DNA of 64,000 nt from Mansonella perstans (GCA_037074765.1 JBAMDO010000057.1:482339-546338), one strand, 5' to 3'. Numbered from the stretch's first letter, positions 13,084 through 26,381 are shown. Program-made: numbers and translations. The notes: generated by a model not told the origin, from the letters alone.

Positions 13084-15910
13084 AAGATCTCAATACAAAG
13101 TCCCATGATGACCTTTACTGAAATGAGAGTGCGCAATGGTATGGCAATAGATTTTCAGTACACTGCATGGTAATAAATGGGTAATTCATGCAAATTGATT
13201 TTTAATTGCCTGTCTCAAATGACATATTAACTGATTTGTGGTAACGATGGTGGTTACACAACAGGTAATTCATACAGTCACATTTTAACACTATACCATG
13301 CATCATGTAATTTGATAAAAGTTAAAAAGGATGAAATTTTCGAAAATTATAAATTCGAAACTTTTGAATTAAAAATCAAAACTTGTTTTTCTCCGTGAGA
13401 TTTTAATTTAATGATGAAAAAGATTAATCTTAAATGGAAAAGTTTCTACAAACATCATTTTTTTCTTTATTGGCTTTAGTGAAATTTTGTATTAGTTATA
13501 AATCGAAGGGAAATTTTGATAAATGAATCATCGATCTTATTTTTCTCTTCATTGTAAAGCTTCCTTACTATTTGAAATTTTTCATGATAAATTATTTGGT
13601 TTTGTTATTTTTGGCTTAAATTTCTTAAGTTTTCTTTTGTACCTTATTTGCTTAGTTTCAGCTAATGCAATTTTTAATTTAATCAACGGTCTTTGTGCTT
13701 TTCTTAAACATCTTCAAATAAATGAATTAGAGGAAAGATCGGAGTAAAATTTGTTCAAGTTATTACAATAGAAGAAAACTTTGCAATTTCCAAAATATTT
13801 GTAGCATTCATAATAAAAAAAAATTTTACAGAAGAAAAATTAAATTATAAAACTATTTTAAGTTACATAAAATTTCAATGCGCATAAAAACTCTCATAAA
13901 TGTAAAAATAATTTTTCTTTAAATTTATTTAATCTACCCAAGTAACCCTGATTTTTTTTTTTTTTTTTTCACACTAGTTTAAAAATATTAAGTGTGTAAA
14001 AATACTTTTCTTACCGAAAAAATGAACAAATTGAAAGAAATGATGCCGCATTTATTCACATATTGTCCATTCAGAATTCATTAAACAATTTGCCGCAAAG
14101 TCTTTTTTCTTTGTTCATTGATCTCAACAGTGGGTTTTTGTTAGGTGTAAAGCGGTCAACTTTTAAAGCATTTTACTCTGCTTCCCCACTTTTTCGCAAC
14201 CATTTCTTTTGGATGATTAGCGGTCACTAAAAGAAGACACTCATCTTAAATTATTGCCGAAAAATTTACAATTCTAAACAATCTATCAATCAGGAAGTTT
14301 CACTTCTCACTGAAAGTGTGTTACCCGCATCACTGTAGCATTTTATGATTAAAACTGACTACCGCCATTAACTAATCTTTACGTATCTATCAGTCACCAC
14401 TTGTCACACGATATGGCTTAAAACATTTCAATTTTCTTTTTTGATGATGAAAATTTCATCATTCAGCACACAAATGTTAAAACACTTACTTATTTGAGAA
14501 AAGAAAATTCTTTATAATTAATCCAAATTTACAAATTAATGTAATATTGGCAAATTTCTCAATCTAAATTGAATTTTATTTCAAAATCTCAGTAATATTT
14601 AAGTTAGTTTGATCTCACTTTTTTTTTTCTTTAAATAATTCAGCAGAACATTCCTAAGCAATAATTTGTTAGATGTTGAAACTATTACCATTTTAGTAAA
14701 ATAAAATGAAAAATATGAATACATAAGCATTCATGTTAGATATATGTATCTTAGAGCAAATTATAAACTATTAGTTGTTGTAAAGGTAATTCGCCAAAAA
14801 AAAAAAAACTTGTTGTAAAAGTAGAAAAGTCACAATGGCTTAACATTTCGATGTATGAACTTCATTTTTGGATACAAAAAGATTTATTTGATGAGCTACA
14901 ACCATATGGTTAATGAACTGTAACATAAATATATGGTTGTAGATTGTACAATATATTAGTAACGAATTTAGCGGAATAGATGAAAGATACTGGGATATAC
15001 AGTATACACGTTAATGAATATACCATGTTAATGTTTAATGAACTGATACTGCTGACCTCTTCTTTTTATGCTAATTAGACCGCTGAAACTTAAACTAAGC
15101 ATGATATTCTTTTGGATTAGACTTCACTAATATTAATCCGAAACAAACACTGTTAATGATTAATTCTAAAAAATACAGTATAATTAGGTTGTTTTATTTT
15201 TTTAGTTAAATTCAACATCAATAAAGGGATAAAGGGACAATAATTTGGAATTGTTGATGGGAGAATGAGAATTAAGAATTTGACCTCAGTAATATAATGT
15301 GGGATATTTTTTTATTATCTCTGAGCAATACTGTTTATTTTCTACCATATACATTGTAAAATTTGGTTTACAATTGAATCAAGAAGTAATGAAGACAAAA
15401 CATCATTAGTCCACCGCGACCTAAGCTTAACCTTTGACCTGCTGTATAAACGATATTCCTTTGTTCTTTTCGGCTTTGTTCCATTTGAATGTATTTTGTC
15501 CTCAACAACACCTCATTTATTTGATTAGAACATAAAGTATGAATGAAAAGGCAAAGATATCTCGATTTCGAATAAAGCATCAAAAGAACCGATTTCAATA
15601 AGTATTGGTTCTTTTGATGCTCTCCAATAAAAGCTTTTCCTTTAACAACATTTCATTTTATGCTAATAAGCCTCTATAAGGCTTATTTAATAATGATAGG
15701 TCTGCTCGTGTTTATCCTTATTAAGAAGGGGTCATTTTGGTGCAATTTCTTTCCCATCTATTTATTATTATTATTATTTTATTCCATCTTCATCTTCCAT
15801 ATCACTTTACTTTCTTTTTAACAAATTTTGGTTGTTTTTGTTTTGGCCATTCTTCGTTAGTTCTGCTTTTTTTACGATTTGGCATGTCAGGAAATGAAGT
15901 GAAATGGCCT

Positions 15911-16000
15911 AGTGAACAACTATTTAGCCTGGATCTATTCTTCAATGAACAACTTTGTAGCCTGATTCATTGTTCAGTGAACAACTGAATAGCCTGATCC
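15911..16000. repeat. Short tandem repeat, about 3 x 33 bp
   Basis: GAACAAC(T)...TAGCCTG(G/A)TC recurs with GAACAAC at 15914, 15947 and 15979. The copies are imperfect. Confidence 0.75.
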
Positions 16001-18611
16001 ATTCTCCTTTAGCTTCCAGTAAAACTTATCATTTGCTTTACTATTTGATCACTTCTTTCGCTCTTCTCACCTTTCCGATTTTCATCTCTAAAGGAATTGT
16101 TTACGGCGCCCCAATGACTAAAATAGTATGCAGAAGACGGCTTATTTTCTCATTATGCATTACATTGAAAGCATTAGCAAAAATGCTTATTTCTTTGCTT
16201 CATTTTTATCATTATATTCTTAGGCTTAATGATTAAAGATAAGATATGAAGCAGAATAATGACACTATTAAAAAAGTATTTTAGCCATCCATTCCAAGAT
16301 ATCTTTAAATAATATCAAAATAAAATATATATTATATGGCATGTAATTTTCTAGCATCATACTCCAATTCCATATTATTTCATTTCATGCATTACGTTTC
16401 TTTTTGGTTTATTGAACATTCAGTAATTAACTTCGAGGATAAACCCAATTTATAGGTTTATCTGCTTAGCCTTTTGTAAAGCCTATGATGTTACCGCTAA
16501 CCACCGCAAATTATTAATTTGCATTCAGCAATTAATTTTAACGAAAAAGAACACCATGCTGTATTTCTTTCTACTATATTTCTCTGAATTAATTCAAATT
16601 GAAGAAATAAGTTAACATTGAAATGGCAATAATTTATGAAAGGAGTAGATAAAAAGCTTGAAATCTTGAATTTGTGATATGCCAGTTGCAAATCTTAGTA
16701 GTTCAAAAATTTCGATTAATGCTTACTATAGCATAAGCTATTTTGATGCTCCCTGAAAAGCATAAGGCTAATTTATTAGTGGAATGTAAAATTCCATTAT
16801 TACTACTTCTTTACTGTTCTCTTCTTCCTATGTGTAATTTTTAGTAACTGTTGGATTGCCATTTCTGATTATTGTTGCTATTCTCGATATATTCCAATTT
16901 CAGTTATTTCTAAGCAATTAATCATGCTATTCATTTCTTCCGGAATACATTCTTGTTTATTGCGTTATTTTCTAATTAATAGGATGCTTCAATCAATTAC
17001 ACATCTTTAGTGGAATAATTCATTTAAATTGGAACAAATGAAGTCCTACAATTCTTTTTAGCAACCAATAATTTGTTAATGGGAAACACATCGAAGAATG
17101 ACCCTATTTAATGTTCTCATTTTGAAATTATTGATGAGAAAATAGATCTTCTATTTATGGTATTCATTGGAAAAAAAAAAATGAAATGAAATGAAAAACG
17201 CTACTAAAGAATATATTAACAATAAGGAGGAATAATCATCCATGCAAACGATTAATGAAGATATAAAAAAGGACTATGAATAGTTAGAGAGTCATGTTCT
17301 AGTTATCAGGTATTTTGACATTATAAAGTCTTTAACTAGGTTACGCCAAATGCTACTGCCTATTTTATTATGCATTTTGAGAAAATTTTTTATAAAAATG
17401 CAAAATAATAAAAAGAAAATTTTAAACTGACATATTGGGAGCTATATAATTGATTAATTGAACTTAAATGCTATTGATTTCACACTTTCTCCCTTGGAAT
17501 AATATGCTTAATGTCTAATAAACTTTATCCGCGCAAGATTTATGCATTTTTATAAAAAAGTAAACACTAGTTCCCAGGTATATATCCTCATTTGCAAAGG
17601 AAGACTTCGTGACCTGCACGAATCACCTTGACCCTTGACTTCTCTAATCCTCTTTTTGAAGCAAAGGTAATCTCTCCGAAAGTTCACGATACCAAGTGGA
17701 TACCCTCTTACAGATCTTTCCAAACCTCTTATTTTTTCTTTTGCGTAAAAAAGCATATTTTCATGAATTTTTTTAGGATTTCAAATCCTTCATGTATAAG
17801 ATCATAATCTATTCAAACAACGGAAGATATATGTACTTGATGTTTATGTTTAAGATAACGAAGTAAACTTGCTATTTGAAAATCTATTTAAGAATAAATT
17901 TATCAAAGCACGATGAAATAATCACAACTAGCCATTATTAAACTTCAAACTCTCCAAGCCCAATAATATATTTTACAATCACAACCTACACCGAAAAAAT
18001 AAATTTTAATAATACAAATTTCTTTAAACAATCAAATAAAAGAAAGAAATAATAATCAATTATGTGTAATGTTAAATATACTCTTTATAAGAGTTATTTA
18101 CACATTTTGGCAACTTGACCACAAACATACAACCAATGAAAGAAATAAAAACATGCGGATGAAAGAAAACCGGAAATTCCCCACGAACAACAGAGATAAT
18201 ATGATACTCAAGAATTAAACCATTTTAGCTCGTTTTCTAAAAAAAAAAAAAAAAAACGGAAAAGTAAGGAGTTATGGTAACTACACTCGGCAAAGTTTAC
18301 TGTGGATTAATTGATTGCAAATGATTACAATAATGAAACCTGTCAAAATATCCGCAGAAGGTATTATTCACAGGGAATTATGGAAGATTGAGAGAATATC
18401 TTAGGAAAAAATAGGCGACCGCATGTCTAACAAAAATTTCTTATATAACATTATCACAGAAATACTGGGACTACAGTAAACATTAAAAAATATTAAAAAA
18501 CACTGTTCGTAATATTACCATTGTCAAAAGGTAATATCACTCAGGCTTAAAAGTTTTTGCTCCATAACTGACGGCCTTATCGTTCATCTATGACCTTTCT
18601 GAATTACTAAT

Positions 18612-19818
18612 CTATAAGAACGATCTGCAGTGACCGATCAAACATATTGATTTCGGTGATGATGGAGCTTTCTTAGTTTGCTGGCGTAACCGCTTACGTG
18701 AATCAACATTCATGAATGCTGCAATAAAAAGGTGAAAAAGTCGATAAAAAGCAAATTCTCATTTGGAATTATAGTAAAACTATAATTTTAGCATGAAAAT
18801 AAAATTTATAAAGATATAAATGTTTTTAAAATAAAGTTTATATTAATTTAACTTAAGAGATTTCATGATCAGAAGCTAAAAACGAATGAAATGGAAAAGC
18901 AACGAATATTGAGAAATTTTTTCAAAAAAATTCTTATCAAACAATATAAATGTGATTGGTAGGATACGAGATATAAATAACACTAAAATCTGTTCCATAT
19001 ATAAATATTGCATATATAATGTTAAAAACTAATAATTCTTATTTATTTCAGAAAATGAAAAGAAATTAGAAATAAAAATATAAATACCAACCAGTTAGTT
19101 TTGTCTGCTTCTTAGCTATTTGCCGTTCTTTGCATTTCGACAGATTTGATGTGACTGTACGGACTGTTTTTTCTGAAACTGAGCAATCCGATCCTTCAGA
19201 AGTATCCGCAGTATCCATACCGAAATTGCAATTTATATTACTGCTGCAGGGCATGCAATTCTCAGTTTCACATGGTGTGCATCGATTGGAAAAATAAAAG
19301 GAGCTGCGATAGAACTTAGGAACCTATAATGAATGATCAATAAAAGTGAGAAAAGCTAAATACATATTTTGTAGCTAAACGCATTTTCCTGGAACTTATT
19401 TGAACATCTTATTCATGTATAAATGAATAACAGTTAAATTTTTTCAATTTTGAAAAAATATACTATAGCGAATGCTAAGAGTGATGCGGAAGCTTTTTTG
19501 AGGAAAATGCATGATAACCTGAAATGCATAATAACTTACCGATTCGGCTGGAACAGGAAATAATTCCCATTCTGTGGTGGTTGTCGATGCGCATAGATTT
19601 TCGGGACCAAACAAGAAATTCCATTTCTGTTGCTGCTCACGCCGAACATCGCTTAATTCTTTCGCTAACCACCGATCAACATTTTCTGGATCCGGACAAC
19701 CAAATAGACAGCGTCGCGCGTTACGTTTCAACAATTTCACGGGACCCATTTTATGAGGAACAGTAGTAGTAATTGTAGTAGCATTTACTGGTGCTGATAT
19801 AATAACTGAATCTTCCAT
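18612..19818 (-). CDS. CDK inhibitor of the p21/p27 (CKI) family, paralogue B
   Basis: Predicted CDK/cyclin inhibitor, 205 aa, three exons: 19818-19540, 19323-19092, 18718-18612. Residues 36-40 (RCLFG, within ARRCLFG) are the RxLFG cyclin-binding motif. KWNFLF (65-70) is the CDK-binding strand with the family Trp kept. VPKFYR (94-99) closes the CDI domain. A Ser/Thr- and Cys-rich linker follows. QTKLTAFM (166-173) then matches the PIP box consensus QxxLxxF(F/Y/M) and is followed by a basic stretch (RKRLRQQTKK) and an SPK site. The PIP box is split by the last intron (donor ACTG/GTTGG, acceptor TTGCAG/CATTC), at the same codon and phase as in paralogue A. If that intron were retained, the frame would end within ten codons of the splice site. 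The PIP box suggests PCNA binding and possibly PCNA-linked turnover, as known for p21 and Dacapo. More than 16 kb of DNA without a recognised gene lies upstream. Confidence 0.88.
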
Positions 19819-20581
19819 AGAATTTAATAGATAATTCAGGATAGTGGGGGGAAAATTAGGATTGAATTGAGCGATACACTTTGCAGCTCCAATGCTTCTA
19901 TTCTTATTCCGAAAATACAGTAAGAATTAATTACTGAAAATCACATTTAGTATGAATACAGATTTGTTTAGATCGAACAGAACCAACGCAAAAATAATCA
20001 AAATGAACAATAGCCTAAACAAATTTCTAAAACTCTATTCGAATTAAATTCAAAAAAGTAATTTCATCCCATCGATCTGCAGAATAATTATTTTTAGATA
20101 TGCTTTGGAACATTTTTTTTTTAGTGAAAATGGAACGGTAAAAAGCTCAAAAGTATGAACTTTTTCGTTCCATTTCCAAATTTTAAAATTTCTATGAAAT
20201 ATTACGAACTTGAAATGTGTATAAAACCTATCTTGATTTGTTATCATTTTGAAAGTTGAAAATGAACTAATAATGAAAGATATGGAAGAAAATGAGACAG
20301 ATGTGAATAGCTTAGAAAAATTAACAGCAATTAAGAAAGAGTGTCAAGCAGTAAATTAAGCATGAATTGGAGAAGAAATATAATACTAAGGCCATATGGC
20401 TTCAAATGAGTCAGGATAGGATTTTAGGACAAGCATAGATATATGGGAAGAGTGAAGAGGAAAAAGATAGCAGCAACAAGAACTAATTTAATATATCTGA
20501 AAAAGCATTAATTTTTCTAGCCTCTAACTGATACAATCATAACTCCATAAGTATTAATGATCTCATTATCTAAAATCATTG

Positions 20582-20669
20582 ACCTGATATTCAAATAGGA
20601 AAAGTTGGAATGTACTTGAACATTAACCTGATATTCAAATAGGAAAAGTAGAAATATACTTGAAATTTA
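20582..20669. repeat. Tandem duplication, 2 x 44 bp
   Basis: ACCTGATATTCAAATAGGAA starts at 20582 and 20626. The copies differ at several positions. Confidence 0.85.
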
Positions 20670-21234
20670 TAACATTGTTAAATTTTGCAAAACAAGTAAA
20701 GGTGAAAGAAAATGATCATCTCAAGATAATAATCTCAACTTGTGTCGTCGAACTTTTACATTAAAAAAAGTTATTACACCTGTTCTATGTGAGTTGAACA
20801 GAGTTATGATATGAATGCTATGAGTTCATTGTAAATAACAGAAAACAAAACTTTGATTGTTATATGGTAGTGGTCAGTCAGTTGTTAAAAGCAAATGACT
20901 GACCTTATTAGTAGTATCAGTGATAAAGAAGAATAAAGTGCAAAAAAAGAGAGAGAGTGACCAGTGTGTGTGTGTGTGGAATGACAGAGCCATTGTCCAG
21001 TTGTCCATTATAATGTGAATACATTTCAGGAAAAAGATTAATTTATAGGGGTTGTAAGAGAAAAGAGGAAAAAAAAGTTCTCAATAGTTCAATCATTGAT
21101 GGACAACAACAACTGATTGTCTGATCATTGTAAAAAAGGAAAAGAAGAATAAAGAATGAGTTGGAAAAAAAAAAAAAAAAGAGAGGGGAACATAGGTCAT
21201 CCTATTTATCACTAAATTCAATAACAGTTCTCTT

Positions 21235-21272
21235 CTCCCTCTCTCCCTCTCTCTCTCTCTCTCTCTCTTTTT
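21235..21272. repeat. (CT)n microsatellite followed by T run
   Basis: CT dinucleotides with a few CCT interruptions, ending in T8. A short run of A and GAGAGGGG lies about 50 bp to the left. Confidence 0.9.
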
Positions 21273-21900
21273 TTTATGATATAGGGGGTTAAAAGTGAAG
21301 TGAAAACAAAATATCATCGTATTACTACTACTAACTGATACTTCACAATTTTCCACCTAATGAAACAATATCGATAATTTAATTACAAATCTGAAACTTT
21401 TATTTTTTTTTTTTTTTGTAGTTTACAAAAAATTTTTGTAATTGCAAAAATTCATCACTTATATTTTAAATTAAAAATTATAGAAAGTCAAAAAAAGTGA
21501 AAAAAAAAAATCAAAAAAAGATTTTAAAAGTAAATTAATTTATTCATCGTTGAGAATTTATTCAAAAGATGAATTAGATGAAATTTTGCATAAAAGAAAT
21601 TATTGTAAACTAATTAAACTAATTTCCTAAACGTATCAGATTAGATGATATTAAAATAATAATCAGTACATTATCAAACATTTACAATGTTACATGACAG
21701 TATCTGATTGAACAATCGAATAATTAAGTGAACAAGTTAGTAGAAATAATCGGAGCTGATACATTGAATTGTTAATGAGTGTGGTATATTCCACAGGTAT
21801 CGGAGATTGACATTTGAGCAGGTTTCCATGCAAAGAACACAAAATTGCGGCTGTTTAATTTAACTAACTGCTCAATCGATGGTATCAAGAGCAATGATTA

Positions 21901-21952
21901 CAGTGACAGTGATAGTGATAGTGATAGTGATAGTGATAGTGATAATGATAGA
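21901..21952. repeat. (GATAGT)n hexanucleotide repeat
   Basis: About eight GTGATA units, with GTGACA at the left end and AATGATAGAG at the right. The tandem GATA motifs could bind GATA factors, but the period makes chance expansion the simpler reading. Confidence 0.85.
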
Positions 21953-22105
21953 GATGGAGATGAGTGAAAGAAATCAGTGGGAAATGTTAAAAAGTATCGA
22001 TAGTAATTGGGAAGAGTGCTAGCAAATAAAAGTAGGCAGTAATGTTTGTGTCACCATATACGGTCATTACGTAGGTAATGTGGGCACACAAAGGTATTTA
22101 GACAG

Positions 22106-22135
22106 GGGTCATCAGGGTCAAGTGGACAGTTGACC
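22106..22135. promoter_or_regulatory. Nuclear-receptor-like half sites (DR3 plus inverted half site)
   Basis: GGGTCA at 22106-22111, a TCA spacer, and GGGTCA at 22115-22120 form a perfect direct repeat with 3-bp spacing. TTGACC at 22130-22135 is a third half site in the opposite direction. The cluster lies in a patch of higher GC (about 22030-22260), 2.3 kb upstream of CKI paralogue B. Nuclear receptors bind such elements in general; which receptor, if any, binds here is unknown. Confidence 0.35.
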
Positions 22136-23148
22136 AACACAACCACGCACTCCCTACTACGCCGACTGGCCGCTTTCCCGCACTCGGTGATGCACTCCTT
22201 TACCGACAAGAAATACAACTATGAACCAATCTCCGCCTCTAAAGCACCTCCCACTCTCTTATTCTCTATCCTTTCTCTTCTCATCTTCCTCTTCTTTTTT
22301 TCATTTCTTCTCCCTTTCACTAACGAACTGCTCATCTTCATTGAAATACTCTCTTCTATTTTTCTATCTCTTTTCCATTATCTCTTTCTATCATCATGTC
22401 TGCTACTTTTAACTTTATTCATATAAATTGCTCATGTAAAAATTTAGTAGCCTGCAGCCTCCTCATATCGACTTTATTTTCATTGCACATGAAAAAAGTG
22501 AAAAGTTGGCATCAAATCAGGGAGACGTGGAACGTGAGACGTGGATGTTTACGTTACCGCTCTTAGCTAATTGCACACTGTTCACTTACAGCTTACAAAC
22601 TGCTTATCATCAATGGAGAACAGTTAACATTGTTGGCAAGTATGCTTGAAATTTTAAAGGAATGGCGGTGGATCTTATTGATATGATAATTTCAATCAGT
22701 GATATAAATGATAACAAAAAATTTATCAGTACGTTTCTACATTCTTAATAGTTATTGAGATCAATGATGTAATGAACGTTTTATCGTCTTTTGTTAGCTA
22801 AATTGGGCGGAAAGTTTGGTGATTAATGAAGAGTTATCATTTGAGCGATAGAAGTATCTACGTTCGTTCCTTCTATGATTCTCACGGATTCTGATTCTGA
22901 TTATTCTCTTTCTGTGAAGAAGTGTAGATGGATGGTTGCCAAAAACTGATATAAAACTGCCAAAAGTAGAAAGAAGCATTGAAGAAGCATGATGATATGA
23001 CAAAAAAATAATTGGGGTATGGAACAGTGTGGTTGGTCCATCTAGTGGGAATAGAAGGAGACAGCAAAAGGTACACTGATACGCATAAGCATGTAAACAA
23101 ACTGTTGTGCTCTTACAAAGTTATCAAAGAATTGGTAGAATGATGAAT

Positions 23149-23455
23149 GGGATTGTACCATTGAGAGATATTACTATGAGGAACTTTGTCACCGAAGATT
23201 TAGTATCCTGAACTAATTGCAAACGGGATTGTACCACTGAGAGATATTACTATGAGGAACTTTGTCACCGAGGATTTAGTAACCTGAACTAATTGCAAAC
23301 GGGATTGTACCACTGAGAGATATTACTATGAGGAACTTTGTCACCGAGGATTTAGTATCCTGAACTAATATGCAAACGGGATTGTACCACTGAGAGATAT
23401 TACTGTGAGGAATTTTGTTACCGAGAATTTCATATTTTTCAATATCCTGAAATGA
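23149..23455. repeat. Minisatellite, 4 x 76-77 bp
   Basis: GGGATTGTACCA(C/T)TGAGAG begins units at 23149, 23225, 23301 and 23378. The first three units are nearly identical and the fourth has diverged at its right end. Confidence 0.93.
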
Positions 23456-23750
23456 TTGCAAACGACAACAAATTTTGTTGTCAACTTTTCAAAAACACAT
23501 TTCTTTTTGTTGTGAAGAAACAAAGATAGAATTACTTTTTCATAGGTAGCGCGCGCAAAAAGTACAGTTGGTCGAACAAATAAACAGACAAACGAATGAA
23601 TTTGTTTGCTATGTAAAAGAAAGGAAAAGTTTTTTGGATATTTGCAACTTTTACATTTTTTTTAATTTTCTATAAATACTTTATTTAAATAAAAATTACT
23701 GTCCATGGGGTTATTTATGATAGAAGCATATTGATTACTTACATGCATAA

Positions 23751-23915
23751 AAAGGCATCTGTTGTTTTGGGTATATTATAGGCATGAATATGGGTAGGTA
23801 CGGATAGAAGCTAAGGCATCTGTTATTTGGGTATGTTATAGGCATGAATATGGGGTACTGATTTTTTTTTGTTATAGGCATGAATATGGGTGGGTATGGA
23901 TGGAAGGTAAGGGCA
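23751..23915. repeat. Imperfect tandem repeat, about 3 units of 50-70 bp
   Basis: The phrase TTATAGGCATGAATATGGG recurs three times with varying flanks. Two copies are preceded by AAGGCATCTGTT. The spacing is irregular. Confidence 0.75.
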
Positions 23916-24031
23916 TTGTGATGGGTGAATAAAGAATGGAAGGGTGAGTTGTTTACAGCTATTTGGTGTGATCTTTCTATCCATCTATCCTGGGTGAACT
24001 CGCTCCGTCAAGGAACTTGTTCCCTCATTGG

Positions 24032-24041
24032 TTTTGGCGCC
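24032..24041. promoter_or_regulatory. E2F-like motif
   Basis: TTTTGGCGCC, a full match to the classical E2F consensus, 4.2 kb upstream of CKI paralogue B. Motif match only. Confidence 0.3.
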
Positions 24042-26371
24042 ATATCAATCTGTTGAACATTTCAAAGAGAAAAATTAATTGTTTAATCATAGAACAAATG
24101 CATAAAGTTCCAGGAAGCATTATTTGATAGAGTTGGATATCGATGTGATAGAGTGAGGAAACAACGATTCTGGTAAATGCTAACAGATACGTTCGGAATC
24201 AATTATTTATTATCTACTAAAATATTAACTTTAATTTTAACATTAAAAATAGTCTTAAGAGAACTGCAAGAATCGCATATCTTTATTTCTTGGTGAAATT
24301 AGTGAATATTTCATTATCGCTTTTAATTACTGTCATTGATTGAATTTCGATGGAACAATCGGCTTTTTGAATGATACAAAGAGTTGTTAAAAGGATTGAT
24401 AGAAGATTGAAATAACAGCAAAGAATGAAACAGAACCCTGTAAAATTTCCTTCTCTTATTCTGTGATTAATTTCAATCGGCATGTTTTATTTTTATTTGT
24501 ATCGGATGACATATGACACAAATAAATGATATATTAAATTCAATTTGATGCAAATAATGATACTATTGAATTGAGTGATAAACATTGAATGTTCTATCAA
24601 ATTTAATGCAATATTTTAATGACATTTTACAAATGATTTTTTCACTCGAAAAACAAGAAAGAAACAGAGAATCGTATTCTATCGCAATTTATTACAATTT
24701 TCCAAATAATAATAATAGCTTATAGTATAAATCTGATTATTTATTTATTAATTTAATGGCATCTAAATTTTTTCTGTTTGCACAATCTAATATTTTAATA
24801 ACTCATAATTGTTTGACCTGAACAATATGTATTTTTTATATAAAATTTTTAGCATCTGATTCAATGCTTTAACAATTAAATAGTATCATATAAGCGTTAC
24901 ATATAACCTTCATTCAATAATTCTTAATGATTTTGTATATTCCAGGGATTTGCAAAAGCTTTGAAGAAAATAAAAAATTTATTTTAAAGGAAAAGTGTTT
25001 CGTGGTATGTTTTTTTTTTATGATACTCACTGGAGTAAATTTATAATTTCATATGGATAAATTGGATGGAAAGTATTAAATGACTTAGATGCAAATGCGC
25101 TTAAAAGCAACACTCTTGATCATTCCAAATTTTAAAGATAATAAATAATTTGAACATAAATTCTAAAGCTCGACAATGTAAGATACATCAATGAAGTAAG
25201 AATAAATTCTGCAAGCATTAATGGATAAGAATGGTAATATCTAAATTTTAGCTTGGAATATTTTTAAAAACTTTTGTAGAATGGAGGGATCAGTTTTTAT
25301 TCTGTTTAAAGTAATCCAATCGTTGAATCTCAAATATTTAAATAATTTGAAAAAAAAAAACTGAAAAAGAGGAATGAAGATGTTCAAATCTAACGATTGC
25401 AGAAATGACATCACATAAAAATATCGTGCGAGGCCTATTTTCGCTTGCGTAACATTACAAGTCTAATCAGGTCATGGTCGACTACGACAGTGTCTTTCCT
25501 TATTTTGCCATGCAATTTTTGAACAGAATTACAAATGATAATTAGTGCAGGAAAAATAATGAACGATTAAATCGATAAGATATTTCTGATTGATGTAACA
25601 GAAAGATGATGCAATGGTCTTCCTGATTTTATAGCTTATTATTAATGTATTTACGATACTAAGAAATTAGCGCAAAAAATTTTTTATCACTCTGACAATA
25701 TCGAATTATATGGATATTATTGCGTTATGACCACGACATTAACATATTAATTCCTAACAGTTGAATGATATTCTCATCATAGTTCATCAGTTATCTGCCC
25801 AAGAATTCCAAAAAAAAAAAAAAAAAAATCTTATGACTACATTGAATAGCATCAAAGTGATTTCAGTGAAAAGCAAATAAAAATCTAAAAAATTTTTCAC
25901 ATTTAAGTTCTTTCTTTTAAATTTAAAAATAATTGTTAAAAACTATGAAAAGTATATTGTGAATTTTTTATAATTTTACTTTTGAAAGATAATCTGCTTT
26001 GAAATAAATGGTTATTTTCTGTTCAATTTTTACAAACAACGCTTTCCTTCATATACTTTCCCCGTCATTTTGCGCATTAAAAACTGTTAATATCCTGATA
26101 AATTTTCACCCTAAGCATCAACAGTTAATATTAGCTTCGTTTCAAAACATGAGAATCACAAATGAAATCAATTTTGGAAATTATTAGACTTTAAATTCTG
26201 GGAATAAGTTTAAAATATTAAAGTTTAATAGTGATACATAAATATACTGCAAACAAACAAATAAATCAAATGAATTAAGAAAAGTCATTGGATATTTTAT
26301 GCCAGTATGCTTCCGTTTAATTAAAAATTGAAAGTAATGAGTGCAAATCTGAAGAAGTACACTTACATAAA

Positions 26372-26381
26372 TTGGCGCCAA
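26372..26381. promoter_or_regulatory. Palindromic E2F-like motif
   Basis: TTGGCGCCAA is a perfect palindrome of two overlapping E2F half sites, 6.6 kb upstream of CKI paralogue B. Further E2F-like octamers occur at 29333-29340 (GGCGCCAA), 31702-31709 (TTTCCCGC) and 33905-33911 (TTGGCGC). Motif match only. Confidence 0.3.

Larger units (their letters stand above)
11590..18611. other. Intergenic DNA between the two CKI genes
   Basis: Apart from small tandem arrays (12.9 and 15.9 kb) I see no gene. The open frames are short and hydrophobic or low in complexity, and none joins to a neighbour across plausible splice sites. Given its position 5' of the first CKI gene and 3' of the second, it may hold control elements, but none was recognised. 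Confidence 0.5.

Noticed and set aside
19066..19091. Read-through C-terminus of CKI paralogue B ending TGWYLYFYF
   Set aside because: The splice to 18718 keeps phase and gives a better PIP box followed by a basic tail, as in the paralogue, so the read-through is taken as intron sequence.
21093..21356. 87-codon minus-strand frame with Arg-Glu repeat
   Set aside because: It translates the CT microsatellite and adjoining T run.
22130..22426. 98-codon plus-strand frame with two hydrophobic segments
   Set aside because: The hydrophobic part is translation of a CT-rich tract, and no splice partners or homology were seen.
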